Below, in pieces: positions 15,767 to 24,600 of a stretch of 64,000 nucleotides of DNA; position 1 is the stretch's first letter, and every line of letters begins with the position of its first letter. Origin of the DNA: Rhodocyclaceae bacterium UBA2271. Lineage in GTDB: Bacteria > Pseudomonadota > Gammaproteobacteria > Burkholderiales > Rhodocyclaceae. The notes under the pieces were generated by a model. That model searched no databases and had not been told where the DNA came from. It saw only the letters and a list, made by a program, of their open reading frames with translations. The translations under genes and the position numbers were made by a program. The stretch lies in the NCBI GenBank assembly GCA_002347405.1, contig DDXB01000024.1, forward strand, positions 39,431-103,430, given 5' to 3'.

Positions 15767-16965
15767 GATTTACCTCGATGTGAAATAACCGATTCCGATG
15801 ACAGACCACGCCAGATCAGCACCCAGCCGCACGCGGAAAACAGGGCGGCCAGCGTGAAGGTGATCCCCGGCCCCAGACTACCCCAAGCTGCACCACTGAT
15901 CAATCCGCCGACCATGCCGCCAGCACCGAACGAGATGCTGCCGTAAATGCCCTGGATGCGTGCCTGCTGCTGTGAGACAAACCAGCGCGTCAGCACCGCC
16001 ATGGCAGCCGCATGGTAGGCACCAAAGGTCGCGCCGTGCAAGACCTGGGCGATCAGCAACAGAGGCGGCGAATCGGCACCCCAGCCAATCAGGAGGAAAC
16101 GCAATACGGCCAGCGCAAAGCTCGCCAGCAGGATCTGGCGCAACGACACCCAGCGCACCAGTCGCGGCATGGCCATGAATACGCCGATTTCGGCCAGCAC
16201 ACCCAGCGACCAGAACAGGCCGATCGCCAGTTTGTCGTAGCCGTGGTTGACCAGATGGACCGAATAAAACACATAGAGCGGGCCATGGGCCACCGACATG
16301 AAGAAGCAGGCCGCCAGCAAGGCCACGACTGCGGGGCGCTTGAGCAGGCCACCCAGCGGTGGCGCCGTCCCGTCAGCGCCGACTTTTGCCTCGGGCAGGG
16401 TCATGGCGGTCGCCAGCACGCTCGCCAGAATCCCCATGATCGCCCAGAGCAACGCGGCGATCGGCAGATAGTCGAGCAGCGCGCCGATGACCATGACACT
16501 GACGATGAAGCCGACCGAACCCCACAGGCGGACGCGTCCGTAACGGTCGGGATGCTCCGCCAGGTGATCGAGGGTCATGGCCTCGACCAGCGGCAGGGCG
16601 GCGCTCCAGAAGAACCAGACCAGCGCCATTGCCACCAGCATGCCATGGTAATCCCGGGTGAAAAAGAAACCGGCGAAACCCAGCGCGGAAAACAGGGCGG
16701 CCAGGCGGACAATCGCGACACGGTGGCCCAGATGATCGGCCAGCCAGCCCCACAGGTTGGGCGCCAGCATGCGCATCACCTGCGGCACCGACATCATCAC
16801 CCCCATCTCCCAGGCGGAGAGGCCGACATCACTGAGATACAGGGTGAAAAACGGCGCAAAGGCGCCGACGAAAGCGAAGTAAAAGAAGTACCAGGCAGCC
16901 AGGCGGCTCAATGGGCTAAACCCCAAGGGGCTGAAACCCGAAGGGCTGTGAGGGGAAACCGACAT
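15763..16965 (-). CDS. MFS transporter of the MFS_1-like/HcaT-NupG type
   Basis: 400 aa with 12 predicted helices. The start LAAWYFFYFAFVGAFAPFF and the sequence around helix 3 (PNLWGWLADHLGHR) resemble HcaT (phenylpropionate permease) and nucleoside-symporter-like MFS proteins; the substrate cannot be told. The N-terminus carries a short tandem repeat (SGFSPLGFSPL). In the central cytoplasmic loop a 24-bp dispersed repeat encodes KVGADGTA. It overlaps the M48 lipoprotease gene downstream by four bases. Confidence 0.85.
   Translation of the reverse strand: MSVSPHSPSGFSPLGFSPLSRLAAWYFFYFAFVGAFAPFFTLYLSDVGLSAWEMGVMMSVPQVMRMLAPNLWGWLADHLGHRVAIVRLAALFSALGFAGFFFTRDYHGMLVAMALVWFFWSAALPLVEAMTLDHLAEHPDRYGRVRLWGSVGFIVSVMVIGALLDYLPIAALLWAIMGILASVLATAMTLPEAKVGADGTAPPLGGLLKRPAVVALLAACFFMSVAHGPLYVFYSVHLVNHGYDKLAIGLFWSLGVLAEIGVFMAMPRLVRWVSLRQILLASFALAVLRFLLIGWGADSPPLLLIAQVLHGATFGAYHAAAMAVLTRWFVSQQQARIQGIYGSISFGAGGMVGGLISGAAWGSLGPGITFTLAALFSACGWVLIWRGLSSESVISHRGKS
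16364..16387 (-). repeat. 24-bp dispersed repeat, copy in MFS gene
   Basis: One mismatch to the consensus. Encodes KVGADGTA in the loop between helices 6 and 7. Confidence 0.85.
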
Positions 16966-17028
16966 GTGACGCCCTGGCAGATGAAGATCAGCCGGACGCT
17001 ACGGCCCCCGGAAAGACGCTATGAATGA

Positions 17029-17292
17029 TCAGAGGCAATGCTTCTGGCCGAGGCGGAAGATCAGCAACAATTGATAAATCTCGTCCTTCAGCTTGACGCG
17101 CATTTTCTTCATGTCCTCGAGCGTGAAGTCGGCCACGGGCATGTCATGCTCCTCAAGATCCTCGACCTTGCCGGTCAGTCGGTCATGACGGGTACACATT
17201 GCGGCAAAACGGCCACTCTCCGCCTTGAGAGTGTCGATCGCATCGCGCATGTCCGGAAATTCGCTATAAAGGTCGTGGTGATCAACGTGCAT
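17029..17292 (-). CDS. DUF465 (YdcH-like) small coiled-coil protein
   Basis: 87 aa. The start MHVDHHDLYSEFPDMRDAIDTLK and the spaced charged helix ending MKKMRVKLKDEIYQLLL match the DUF465/YdcH family, small alpha-helical proteins of unknown function, cytoplasmic, often near cell-division or housekeeping genes. A family member typically has 70-80 residues. An AGAGA ribosome site lies upstream of the ATG. It sits alone between the MFS gene and aroC with 50-63 base gaps. Confidence 0.85.
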   Translation of the reverse strand: MHVDHHDLYSEFPDMRDAIDTLKAESGRFAAMCTRHDRLTGKVEDLEEHDMPVADFTLEDMKKMRVKLKDEIYQLLLIFRLGQKHCL

Positions 17293-17342
17293 GTTTCTCT
17301 CCCAAGTTTGGCATGCTATCGGATATGGTTTTCAGGATTTTA

Positions 17343-18464
17343 TCAAGCAGGTTCGGCCGGCTTGGCCGCGCATTTTCCAGGAATGGCAGGCGTCGGGCAG
17401 CGCACGTCGGCGCACTGCGCCCGATACAGCAGGGCCGCATCCATCAGCACCAGCGCCAGCATCGCCTCGGCAATCGGCGTGGCGCGGATGCCGACGCAGG
17501 GATCGTGGCGACCATGGGTCTCCACCGTGGTTGGCTGGCCGGCCAGGTCGATCGAACGGCGTGGCAGGCGAATGCTCGAGGTCGGCTTGATGGCGATGCT
17601 GACGGTGACATCCTGTCCCGAGGAAATGCCCCCGAGAATGCCCCCGGCATGATTGCTCAAGAAACCCTGCGGCGTCAGTTCGTCGCCATGTTCGCTGCCG
17701 CGCTGAGCGACAGAGGCGAAACCGGCGCCGATCTCGACACCCTTGACGGCATTGATGCCCATCATGGCATAGGCGATCTGGGCATCGAGCCGGCCATAGA
17801 CGGGATCGCCCCAGCCCGGCGGGACGTTGGTCGCCGCCACTTCGATGCGCGCCCCCACCGAGTCGCCATCCTTGCGCAACTGGTCCATGTAGGCTTCCAG
17901 TTCGGGCACGATGGCGGCATTGGGGACGAAGAACGGATTGTTGTCAATGGCGGCAGCGTCGACGAACGGAATGACGATCGGACCCAATTCGCTCATCCAG
18001 CCGCGTAGCGTAATGTTGAAACGCTCACGCAACCATTTCCTGGCGATGGCGCCAGCGGCGACGCGCACGGCCGTCTCGCGCGCCGAGGAACGACCACCGC
18101 CGCGATAGTCGCGGATGCCGAATTTTTGCCAGTAGGTGTAATCGGCATGGCCCGGCCGGAAACTCTGGGCGATGTTGCCGTAATCCTTGCTGCGCTGATC
18201 GATGTTGCGGATCAGCAGGGCAATCGGCGTGCCGGTGGTCTTGCCCTCGAACACGCCGGAGAGGATCTCGACCTTGTCGTCCTCGCGCCGCTGGGTGACA
18301 TGGCGTGAAGTACCCGGTTTGCGGCGATCAAGCTCGCCCTGGATGTCAGCCTCACACAAATCAAGGCCAGGCGGGCAGCCATCAACCACACAGCCGATGG
18401 CCGGACCATGCGATTCGCCGAATGAGGTCACGCTGAACAACGTGCCGATGGTGTTGCCGGACAT
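17343..18464 (-). CDS. aroC: Chorismate synthase
   Basis: 373 aa. FMN-dependent conversion of EPSP to chorismate, the precursor of aromatic amino acids and folate. Signatures: GESHGPAIGCVVDGCPPG near the N-terminus, RPGHADYTYWQKFG, the FMN/substrate-binding RGGGRSSARETA and C-terminal THGRHDPCVGIRATPIAEAM. It feeds the trp genes and folC seen elsewhere in the window. A duplicated AGTGGTC lies just upstream. Confidence 0.97.
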   Translation of the reverse strand: MSGNTIGTLFSVTSFGESHGPAIGCVVDGCPPGLDLCEADIQGELDRRKPGTSRHVTQRREDDKVEILSGVFEGKTTGTPIALLIRNIDQRSKDYGNIAQSFRPGHADYTYWQKFGIRDYRGGGRSSARETAVRVAAGAIARKWLRERFNITLRGWMSELGPIVIPFVDAAAIDNNPFFVPNAAIVPELEAYMDQLRKDGDSVGARIEVAATNVPPGWGDPVYGRLDAQIAYAMMGINAVKGVEIGAGFASVAQRGSEHGDELTPQGFLSNHAGGILGGISSGQDVTVSIAIKPTSSIRLPRRSIDLAGQPTTVETHGRHDPCVGIRATPIAEAMLALVLMDAALLYRAQCADVRCPTPAIPGKCAAKPAEPA

Positions 18465-18472
18465 CAGGATTC

Positions 18473-18486
18473 AGTGGTCAGTGGTC
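18473..18486. repeat. Short tandem repeat upstream of aroC
   Basis: Two adjacent copies of AGTGGTC in the 73-base gap between fdxA and aroC. No function can be assigned. Confidence 0.4.
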
Positions 18487-18537
18487 AGGGAACAGTGGGT
18501 TTCAGTCTATCACGCTACTTTGGTGCGGCTGTGGAGA

Positions 18538-18867
18538 TCATCCGCAGCGTTCGAGCAGACTGCGTTTGTTCGGCTTTCCCAGCCATTCATCGGCATCGGC
18601 GGGCGGATCCTTGCGCTCGATGATGGCGGGCCATTGCTTGGCCAGTTCGGCATTCAAGGCAATCATGTCCTGTTGGGATTCAGGCACATCCTCTTCGGCA
18701 AAAATCGCCTCGGCCGGACATTCGGGGACGCACAGCGTGCAGTCGATGCATTCATCGGGATCGATGACCAGAAAATTCGGGCCCTCGCGGAAGCAATCAA
18801 CCGGACAGATATCAACACAATCGGTGTACTTGCATTTGATGCAGTTTTCCGTCACTACGTAAGTCAT
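18538..18867 (-). CDS. fdxA: 7Fe ferredoxin (3Fe-4S / 4Fe-4S)
   Basis: 109 aa, the Azotobacter FdI/FdxA type. Cysteines C9, C17 and C50 fit the 3Fe-4S cluster and C21, C40, C43 and C46 the 4Fe-4S cluster (CKYTDCVDICPVDC and CIDCTLCVPEC). It is a small cytoplasmic low-potential electron carrier. The C-terminal tail (about 60-109) is helical and free of cysteine, as usual. It begins nine bases after der, so it may share that transcript. Confidence 0.96.
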   Translation of the reverse strand: MTYVVTENCIKCKYTDCVDICPVDCFREGPNFLVIDPDECIDCTLCVPECPAEAIFAEEDVPESQQDMIALNAELAKQWPAIIERKDPPADADEWLGKPNKRSLLERCG

Positions 18868-18876
18868 CGCATCACC

Positions 18877-20202
18877 TTATTTCTTGTCGACGTAAGGGTT
18901 CTTGGTGACCTTGAACTGAATGCGCAACGGCGTGCCTTGCAGCTTGAAGGTCTCGACGAAAATATGTTCGAGGTAACGAACATAAGCGGATGGTACGTGT
19001 TCCAGCGCATTGCCGTGAATGACAACGATCGGCGGATTGCTGCCGCCCTGGTGGGCATAGCGGAGCTTGGGGCGAACATTGCCGTGGCGCGGCGGCGCCT
19101 GTTTTTGCACGGCATCGAGCAGCACACGGGTAAGTTTGGGCGTGGTCAACTTGGCCATCGCGGCAGCGTAGGCACGGTCGACCGATTGCAAGACCCCTGC
19201 CACGCCCTGCCCTTTCAACGCCGAGATGTGATGCACGCGCGCGAAACCCATGAAATTCAGCTTGCGGGCAATGTCCAGTTTGACCTGGTCACGCCGATAT
19301 TGGTCGATGGCATCCCATTTATTCACCGCCAGCACCAAGGCGCGGCCGGCTTCGATGCAGAAACCGGCAATGTGCGCATCCTGATCGGAAATGTCCTGGC
19401 TGGCATCGACCATCAACACGACGACGTTGGCCGCCTCGATGGCCCGCAGAGTTTTGACCACCGAAAATTTCTCGATGGTTTCAAAGACACGCCCCTTGCG
19501 GCGCAGGCCGGCGGTGTCGATCAGCGTATAGCTCTTGCCATTCCGCTCGAAAGGCGTGGCGATGGCGTCGCGTGTGGTACCCGGCATGTCAAAGGCGATC
19601 ATGCGCTCTTCGCCGAGCAGGGTATTGATGAGCGTGCTCTTGCCGACGTTGGGGCGGCCGGCGATGGCGACGCGCGGACCGCTGGCGTCGTCCTCGACAG
19701 CTTGCTCAGTGGGGAAATCGGCCAGCGCCAGTTCCAGTAGCTCACGTACCCCTTCGCCATGGGCGGACGAGACGACGCGCGGCTCGCCGCAGCCGAGTTC
19801 ATGGAATTCGGCGGCAACCACATCGCGGTTCATGCCCTCGGCCTTGTTGACAACGAGGTGCAGGGGCCGCCCGCTCTTGCGCAGCCGTTCGGCAATCACC
19901 TTGTCCTGCGGAGTGAGACCCGCGCGGCAGTCGACCATGAACAACAGCACATCGGCCTCGGCAATCGCCGCCTCGGCCTGGAGCGCCATTTCATGGACGA
20001 TGCCTTCCTTCGCCTGCGGCTCGAAGCCGCCGGTATCGACAACCAGAAACGGGCGGTCGCCAAGCCGGCCATGGCCGTAATTGCGGTCGCGCGTCAGGCC
20101 GGGCTGGTCGGCCACCAGCGCATCACGCGTCTTGGTGAGCCGGTTGAACAGCGTGGACTTACCAACGTTGGGTCGCCCCACCAGGGCCAGTGTCGGGAGC
20201 AT
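18877..20202 (-). CDS. der: Ribosome assembly GTPase Der (EngA)
   Basis: 441 aa with two consecutive G domains: GRPNVGKSTLFNRL at about residue 9 and GRPNVGKSTLINTLLG near 185, each followed by DTGG/DTAG and NKAE/NKWD motifs, then a KH-like C-terminal domain. It is essential for 50S maturation. It lies nine bases after bamB, the classical bamB-der pair. Confidence 0.97.
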   Translation of the reverse strand: MLPTLALVGRPNVGKSTLFNRLTKTRDALVADQPGLTRDRNYGHGRLGDRPFLVVDTGGFEPQAKEGIVHEMALQAEAAIAEADVLLFMVDCRAGLTPQDKVIAERLRKSGRPLHLVVNKAEGMNRDVVAAEFHELGCGEPRVVSSAHGEGVRELLELALADFPTEQAVEDDASGPRVAIAGRPNVGKSTLINTLLGEERMIAFDMPGTTRDAIATPFERNGKSYTLIDTAGLRRKGRVFETIEKFSVVKTLRAIEAANVVVLMVDASQDISDQDAHIAGFCIEAGRALVLAVNKWDAIDQYRRDQVKLDIARKLNFMGFARVHHISALKGQGVAGVLQSVDRAYAAAMAKLTTPKLTRVLLDAVQKQAPPRHGNVRPKLRYAHQGGSNPPIVVIHGNALEHVPSAYVRYLEHIFVETFKLQGTPLRIQFKVTKNPYVDKK

Positions 20203-20211
20203 TTACCGGGT

Positions 20212-21375
20212 TTACTTGGCAGCCAGCGCGTGTAGGGCGCCGTTCTTCGTCTGGACGACAAAGCTGTCGTTCGCACTGTTCAGGTGGCGGGGCGGGGCAA
20301 CAACAGCCGATCCATCGGTGGTGACACGCGCTGCGAAGGAACCATCCTCCGCGGACAGGAGGTGCACCACCCCCTGGAAATCGGCAATGGCGACATGGCG
20401 ACCAACTGCCAGAGGCCGCGACACCGCGCGCATCAACAACTTGTCCTGCTTCCAGAGGGTGGCGCCGCTATTGCGGTCGAAAGCGTGCACCGCGCCCTTC
20501 TCGTCGGTGACGAAGAGGGCACGATTGCCGATGTCGAGGCCATTGATGGAAGAAATATCACGCGCCCATTGCAGATTGCCATTGCCGGTGTCAAAACAGG
20601 CAGCCCGCCCTTGATAGGCGACGGCGCAAACGCTGCGTCCTTCAACGACCGGATCACTTGCCACGTCGGCAATCCGTTCCAGTTCGGTGACGCCACGCGG
20701 CAGGGCGACGGTACTTTCCCAGAGCGCCGCGCCATTGTTGAGGGCCACGGCAACCAGCTTGCCGCCGGGGAAGCCGGCATACAGCGCGTTATCGGTCAGC
20801 GTGACGCCAACCGGCGAACGCAGGGCCAGCGCAGGCGTGCTGCGTTGATAGACCCAGCGCCGCTTGCCATCTGTCGCTTCAAAACCGAAAATACGCGCAT
20901 CACCGCTTCTGACGGCGACGAGATCGCCGGCCACGGCCGGGGCGGCGAGAATCTCGGAGCTCGCCCGCGCCTGCCAGGCCGGACGACCATCCGCCGCGTG
21001 AAAAGCCAGCACCACGCCCTTGGCGGTACCGACCACCACCAGCTTGTCGCTGGCGCCAACACCACCCGAGATCACCTGGCCGGCACTGATCCGCCAGACC
21101 TGGCGACCGTCGTCGAAACGTGCCAGCGTGCCATCCTTTGCCGCGGCATAAACACTGTTGCCGACCACGGCAGGGGTAAATATGAACTCGGCAGAGTTGC
21201 CGATGCCAGCCTGCCAAAGCTTCGTCAGTTCGGCGCTGGGCTTGATGGCAGCCAGCTCGGCGGGTTTGACCTTCGGCGCGGAGGCAAACGGATTGAGCTT
21301 GTCAATGGTCGAGCAACCGGCGAGCAGCAGTGCCGCACCAAGCCAGAGCGTCATACGAACAGGCGCGGCGTTCAA
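20212..21375 (-). CDS. bamB: Outer-membrane assembly lipoprotein BamB
   Basis: 387 aa. A lipoprotein signal ends at LLLAGC (Cys 21), followed by an eight-bladed PQQ-type beta-propeller; blade motifs such as VYAAAKDGTLARFD and LYAGFPGGKLVAVALNNGAALWE recur. BamB assists BamA in beta-barrel insertion; bamE, another Bam lipoprotein, is at 56.4 kb. Its start overlaps yfgM by four bases. Confidence 0.95.
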   Translation of the reverse strand: MNAAPVRMTLWLGAALLLAGCSTIDKLNPFASAPKVKPAELAAIKPSAELTKLWQAGIGNSAEFIFTPAVVGNSVYAAAKDGTLARFDDGRQVWRISAGQVISGGVGASDKLVVVGTAKGVVLAFHAADGRPAWQARASSEILAAPAVAGDLVAVRSGDARIFGFEATDGKRRWVYQRSTPALALRSPVGVTLTDNALYAGFPGGKLVAVALNNGAALWESTVALPRGVTELERIADVASDPVVEGRSVCAVAYQGRAACFDTGNGNLQWARDISSINGLDIGNRALFVTDEKGAVHAFDRNSGATLWKQDKLLMRAVSRPLAVGRHVAIADFQGVVHLLSAEDGSFAARVTTDGSAVVAPPRHLNSANDSFVVQTKNGALHALAAK

Positions 21376-22025
21376 GATACGCCTCCGGAATCCCGCTTGG
21401 CTTCGAGAATTTCACGATAGGGCGTGCCGGCAGTCGCCGCCGCGGGCAGCAGCTTGATCGCTTCGTCGTAAGCACTGCGCGCTTCAGCCAGTTTGCCCTG
21501 CGCGGTCAGGATATCGCCCTGCACTTCGAAGTAGCGCGGCTTGAAAGTCGGCGCTGGCGGGACGGCGAGTCGCTTGAGCGCTTCGTCATAGGCCTTGTCT
21601 TCGGCCAGCACGATGGCCTGGCGCAAACGCGCCAGATCGCGCAAACCGGGATCCTTGGCATTTTCTGCTGCCCAGCCGAGCTGGGCCTGTGCCGATTTGA
21701 GGTCGCCCGCGTCAACCAGCACCTTGCCAGACAACATCGCCGCCATGCCAGCGTAGGCAGTACCCGAGTACTTGTCGATCAGTTCGCCGGCCAGCAGGCG
21801 GACGCGCTTGGCATCCTGTTGCACCAGCGAGCGCTGCAGCTCGCCATACAGTTGCGAGGCCTGCGCGGACTGCGTGCGGTCCCACCACTGCCAGCCCTGC
21901 CAGCCAACCACTGCGACGGAGAGTGCCACCACCACCGCCGAAATCAGCGCGCCGTGCACTTTCCACCAGGTCTTGAGCTCTTCGATTTGTTCCTGTTCTT
22001 CGAGGTCGTAGGTTGCCATGTTCAC
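21372..22025 (-). CDS. yfgM: YfgM-like membrane-anchored TPR protein
   Basis: 217 aa with one transmembrane helix (about 26-44, ALISAVVVALSVAVVGWQGW) and a periplasmic TPR-like region. YfgM partners PpiD and SecYEG in E. coli and helps chaperone periplasmic proteins. It overlaps hisS by one base and bamB by four. A dispersed 24-bp repeat (21543-21566) encodes VPPAPTFK between two helices, without obvious length change relative to the family. Confidence 0.9.
   Translation of the reverse strand: MNMATYDLEEQEQIEELKTWWKVHGALISAVVVALSVAVVGWQGWQWWDRTQSAQASQLYGELQRSLVQQDAKRVRLLAGELIDKYSGTAYAGMAAMLSGKVLVDAGDLKSAQAQLGWAAENAKDPGLRDLARLRQAIVLAEDKAYDEALKRLAVPPAPTFKPRYFEVQGDILTAQGKLAEARSAYDEAIKLLPAAATAGTPYREILEAKRDSGGVS
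21543..21566 (+). repeat. 24-bp dispersed repeat, copy in yfgM
   Basis: One mismatch to the consensus at the first A. Antisense to the gene; read as AVPPAPTF on the coding strand. Confidence 0.85.
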
Positions 22026-23329
22026 TATTCCTTTGAGTTATCTTCGTCGGCGCCATACAGCCAGTCGCCGACACGGTCCGCCAGTTCATCGAGCGGCACG
22101 CGCTGCTGCTCCGCTGCCGCACGCAAGGGCTTGAGCGTCACCGCGTTCGCGACGGCCTCATCCTCGCCAATAATCATCGCCAGTTGGGCGCCGGAAGCAT
22201 CGGCGCGCTTGAATTGCGATTTGAAACTGCCGCCACCCATGTGCATGAATACGGTGAAACCGTTATTGCGCAGCATCTCGGCCGCCCGAAAAGCCTGCCG
22301 TTGCCCGGCTTCACCCTGATGAACGACATACACGTCGGGCGCGGGCGCTTCAAGCCCGGCGCCGTGCGCCTCCAGCAGGGCCATCAGGCGTTCGATACCC
22401 ATGGCGAAACCACAAGCCGGCGCCGGTTTGCCACCAAGTTGCTCGACCAGGCCGTCGTAGCGGCCGCCGGCACACACCGTACCCTGCGCACCGAGCTGCT
22501 CGGTCACCCATTCAAACACGGTGAGATTGTAATAGTCGAGACCGCGCACCAGGCGCGGATTGATGCGGTAGGGAATCACGGCATCCTTGAGGAGTTGCTG
22601 GACGCCGGCAAAATGCTTGAGAGATGACTCGCCCAGATAATCCATCAGCTTGGGCGCTCCCTCGACCAGGGCCTGCATTGCCGGATTCTTGGTATCCAGG
22701 ATGCGCAGCGGGTTGGTGTGCAGGCGGCGGCGCGCTTCCTCGTCCAGCTGGTCGGCATGGCTTTCCAGATAGGCGATCAGTGCCGTGCGGTGCTCTGCGC
22801 GTTCCGCAGGCTGGCCGAGCGAGTTGATTTCGAGCTTGATGCTGCCGGCGGCATTCAGGCCGAGGTCGTCCCACAGGCGCGCGCACATGATGATCTGCTC
22901 GGCATCAATGTCCGGACCGGCCAGGCCAAGCGCCTCGACACCCACCTGATGAAACTGGCGATAGCGACCCTTTTGCGGCCGCTCGTGGCGGAACATCGGC
23001 CCCAGGTACCAGAGTCGCTTGGGGCCGTCATACAGCAAGTTGTGCTGCAGCACGGCGCGCACGCAGGAAGCCGTGCCTTCGGGACGCAGGGTCAGTTGTT
23101 CGCCGTTCAGGCTGTCGGTGAAGGAGTACATCTCCTTTTCGACGATGTCGGTGACGGCACCGATGGCGCGCGCAAACAGCGGCGTCGGCTCGACCAGCGG
23201 CATGCGGATCGGCCGGTAGCCGTAGGCCGTCAGCCAGTCGCGCACAAGCTCTTCGAAGGCTTCCCAGCCTTCGGCGGCGTCGGGCAGGATGTCGTTCATC
23301 CCGCGGATGGCTTGTAGCGTTTGACTCAT
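22025..23329 (-). CDS. hisS: Histidyl-tRNA synthetase
   Basis: 434 aa class II synthetase. Motif 2 region RQFHQVGVEALG, the histidine-specific RGLDYYNLTVFEW and CAGGRYDGLVEQLGG, and a C-terminal anticodon-binding domain (from about 335, DVYVVHQGEAGQ) are present. It overlaps ispG by four bases and yfgM by one. Confidence 0.97.
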   Translation of the reverse strand: MSQTLQAIRGMNDILPDAAEGWEAFEELVRDWLTAYGYRPIRMPLVEPTPLFARAIGAVTDIVEKEMYSFTDSLNGEQLTLRPEGTASCVRAVLQHNLLYDGPKRLWYLGPMFRHERPQKGRYRQFHQVGVEALGLAGPDIDAEQIIMCARLWDDLGLNAAGSIKLEINSLGQPAERAEHRTALIAYLESHADQLDEEARRRLHTNPLRILDTKNPAMQALVEGAPKLMDYLGESSLKHFAGVQQLLKDAVIPYRINPRLVRGLDYYNLTVFEWVTEQLGAQGTVCAGGRYDGLVEQLGGKPAPACGFAMGIERLMALLEAHGAGLEAPAPDVYVVHQGEAGQRQAFRAAEMLRNNGFTVFMHMGGGSFKSQFKRADASGAQLAMIIGEDEAVANAVTLKPLRAAAEQQRVPLDELADRVGDWLYGADEDNSKE

Positions 23330-24600
23330 GAATGTTTTGGGTAGTTGCGTTCGATGTAGGCGTCGATGATCTGCCTGAATTCGGCGGCGATGTTCTCGCC
23401 ACGCAGGGTGGTGATGCGCTCACCGTCGGAGTAGACCGGGGCAACCGGTTCTTCCCCGGTACCGGGCAGCGAAATGCCGAGGTTGGCATGCTTGCTTTCG
23501 CCGGGCCCATTGACGACGCAGCCCATCACGGCGAGCGTCATGTTCTCCACGCCATGATGACGCAATTGCCACGTCGGCATGCGCTCACGTACGTAAGTCT
23601 GGATGTCCTGGGCGAGTTCCTGAAACACGGTGCTGGTGGTACGGCCACAGCCGGGGCAGGCCACCACCATCGGCACGAAAGCGCGCAGGCCCATGGTCTG
23701 CAATATTTCCTGCGCCACCACGACCTCACGCGTACGATCGCCGCCCGGCTCGGGAGTCAATGAAATGCGGATCGTATCGCCAATGCCTTCCTGCAGCAAT
23801 ACCGCCAACGCCGCCGTCGAAGCGACGATGCCCTTGCTGCCCAGGCCGGCCTCAGTCAGGCCGAGATGGAGCGGATAGTCGCAACGCGCGGCCAGGTCAC
23901 GGTAAATGGCGATCAGATCCTGCACGCCCGAGACCTTGCACGACAGGATGATGGCGTCACCCGGCAGACCGAAAGCCTCGGCCTGTGCGGCCGATTCGAG
24001 CGCCGAGGCCACCATGGCCTCGCGCATCAGGCCCGTTGCGTCCTTTGGTTCCGGTCGCCGCGCATTTTCATCCATCAATCGGGCCAACAGGGCTTGATCG
24101 AGGCTGCCCCAGTTGACGCCGATGCGCACCGGTTTGCCATAACGGCAGGCGCATTCGATCATCTTCGCAAATTGCTCATCGCGGCGCGCGCCCTTGCCGA
24201 CATTACCCGGGTTGATGCGCAGCTTGGCCAGCGCCGCGGCGCATTCCGGCACTTCGGCAAGCAATTTGTGGCCATTGAAATGAAAGTCGCCGACCAGTGG
24301 CACGTCCAGGTTCAACTGCGCCAGCCGCTCATGAATTTTCGGCACGGCAGCGGCCGCTGCGCGAGTATTCACGGTAATGCGCACCACTTCCGAGCCGGCG
24401 CGGTGGAGTTCCGCCACTTGCTGGGCAGTGGCAAAGACGTCGGTGGTATCGGTATTCGTCATCGACTGGACGATGACGGGTGCGGGGGTGTCGGGCACGA
24501 CGCCGGTCGCCGCGCCGCTACCACCGCCGATGGCGACCTTGCCGACCATGACGCGGCGCGTTAACCGGCGCACCGGTGCTGCGGAGGTGACAGCGGCCAT
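23326..24600 (-). CDS. ispG: 4-hydroxy-3-methylbut-2-en-1-yl diphosphate synthase
   Basis: 424 aa. It reduces MEcPP to HMBPP in the MEP isoprenoid pathway using a 4Fe-4S cluster; cluster Cys motifs CPGCGRTT and CVVNGPGE are present. A ferredoxin such as the fdxA product a few genes away is a plausible electron donor (inference). The start overlaps rodZ by one base. The length fits the long proteobacterial TIM-barrel form with an extra insertion. Confidence 0.96.
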   Translation of the reverse strand: MAAVTSAAPVRRLTRRVMVGKVAIGGGSGAATGVVPDTPAPVIVQSMTNTDTTDVFATAQQVAELHRAGSEVVRITVNTRAAAAAVPKIHERLAQLNLDVPLVGDFHFNGHKLLAEVPECAAALAKLRINPGNVGKGARRDEQFAKMIECACRYGKPVRIGVNWGSLDQALLARLMDENARRPEPKDATGLMREAMVASALESAAQAEAFGLPGDAIILSCKVSGVQDLIAIYRDLAARCDYPLHLGLTEAGLGSKGIVASTAALAVLLQEGIGDTIRISLTPEPGGDRTREVVVAQEILQTMGLRAFVPMVVACPGCGRTTSTVFQELAQDIQTYVRERMPTWQLRHHGVENMTLAVMGCVVNGPGESKHANLGISLPGTGEEPVAPVYSDGERITTLRGENIAAEFRQIIDAYIERNYPKHS

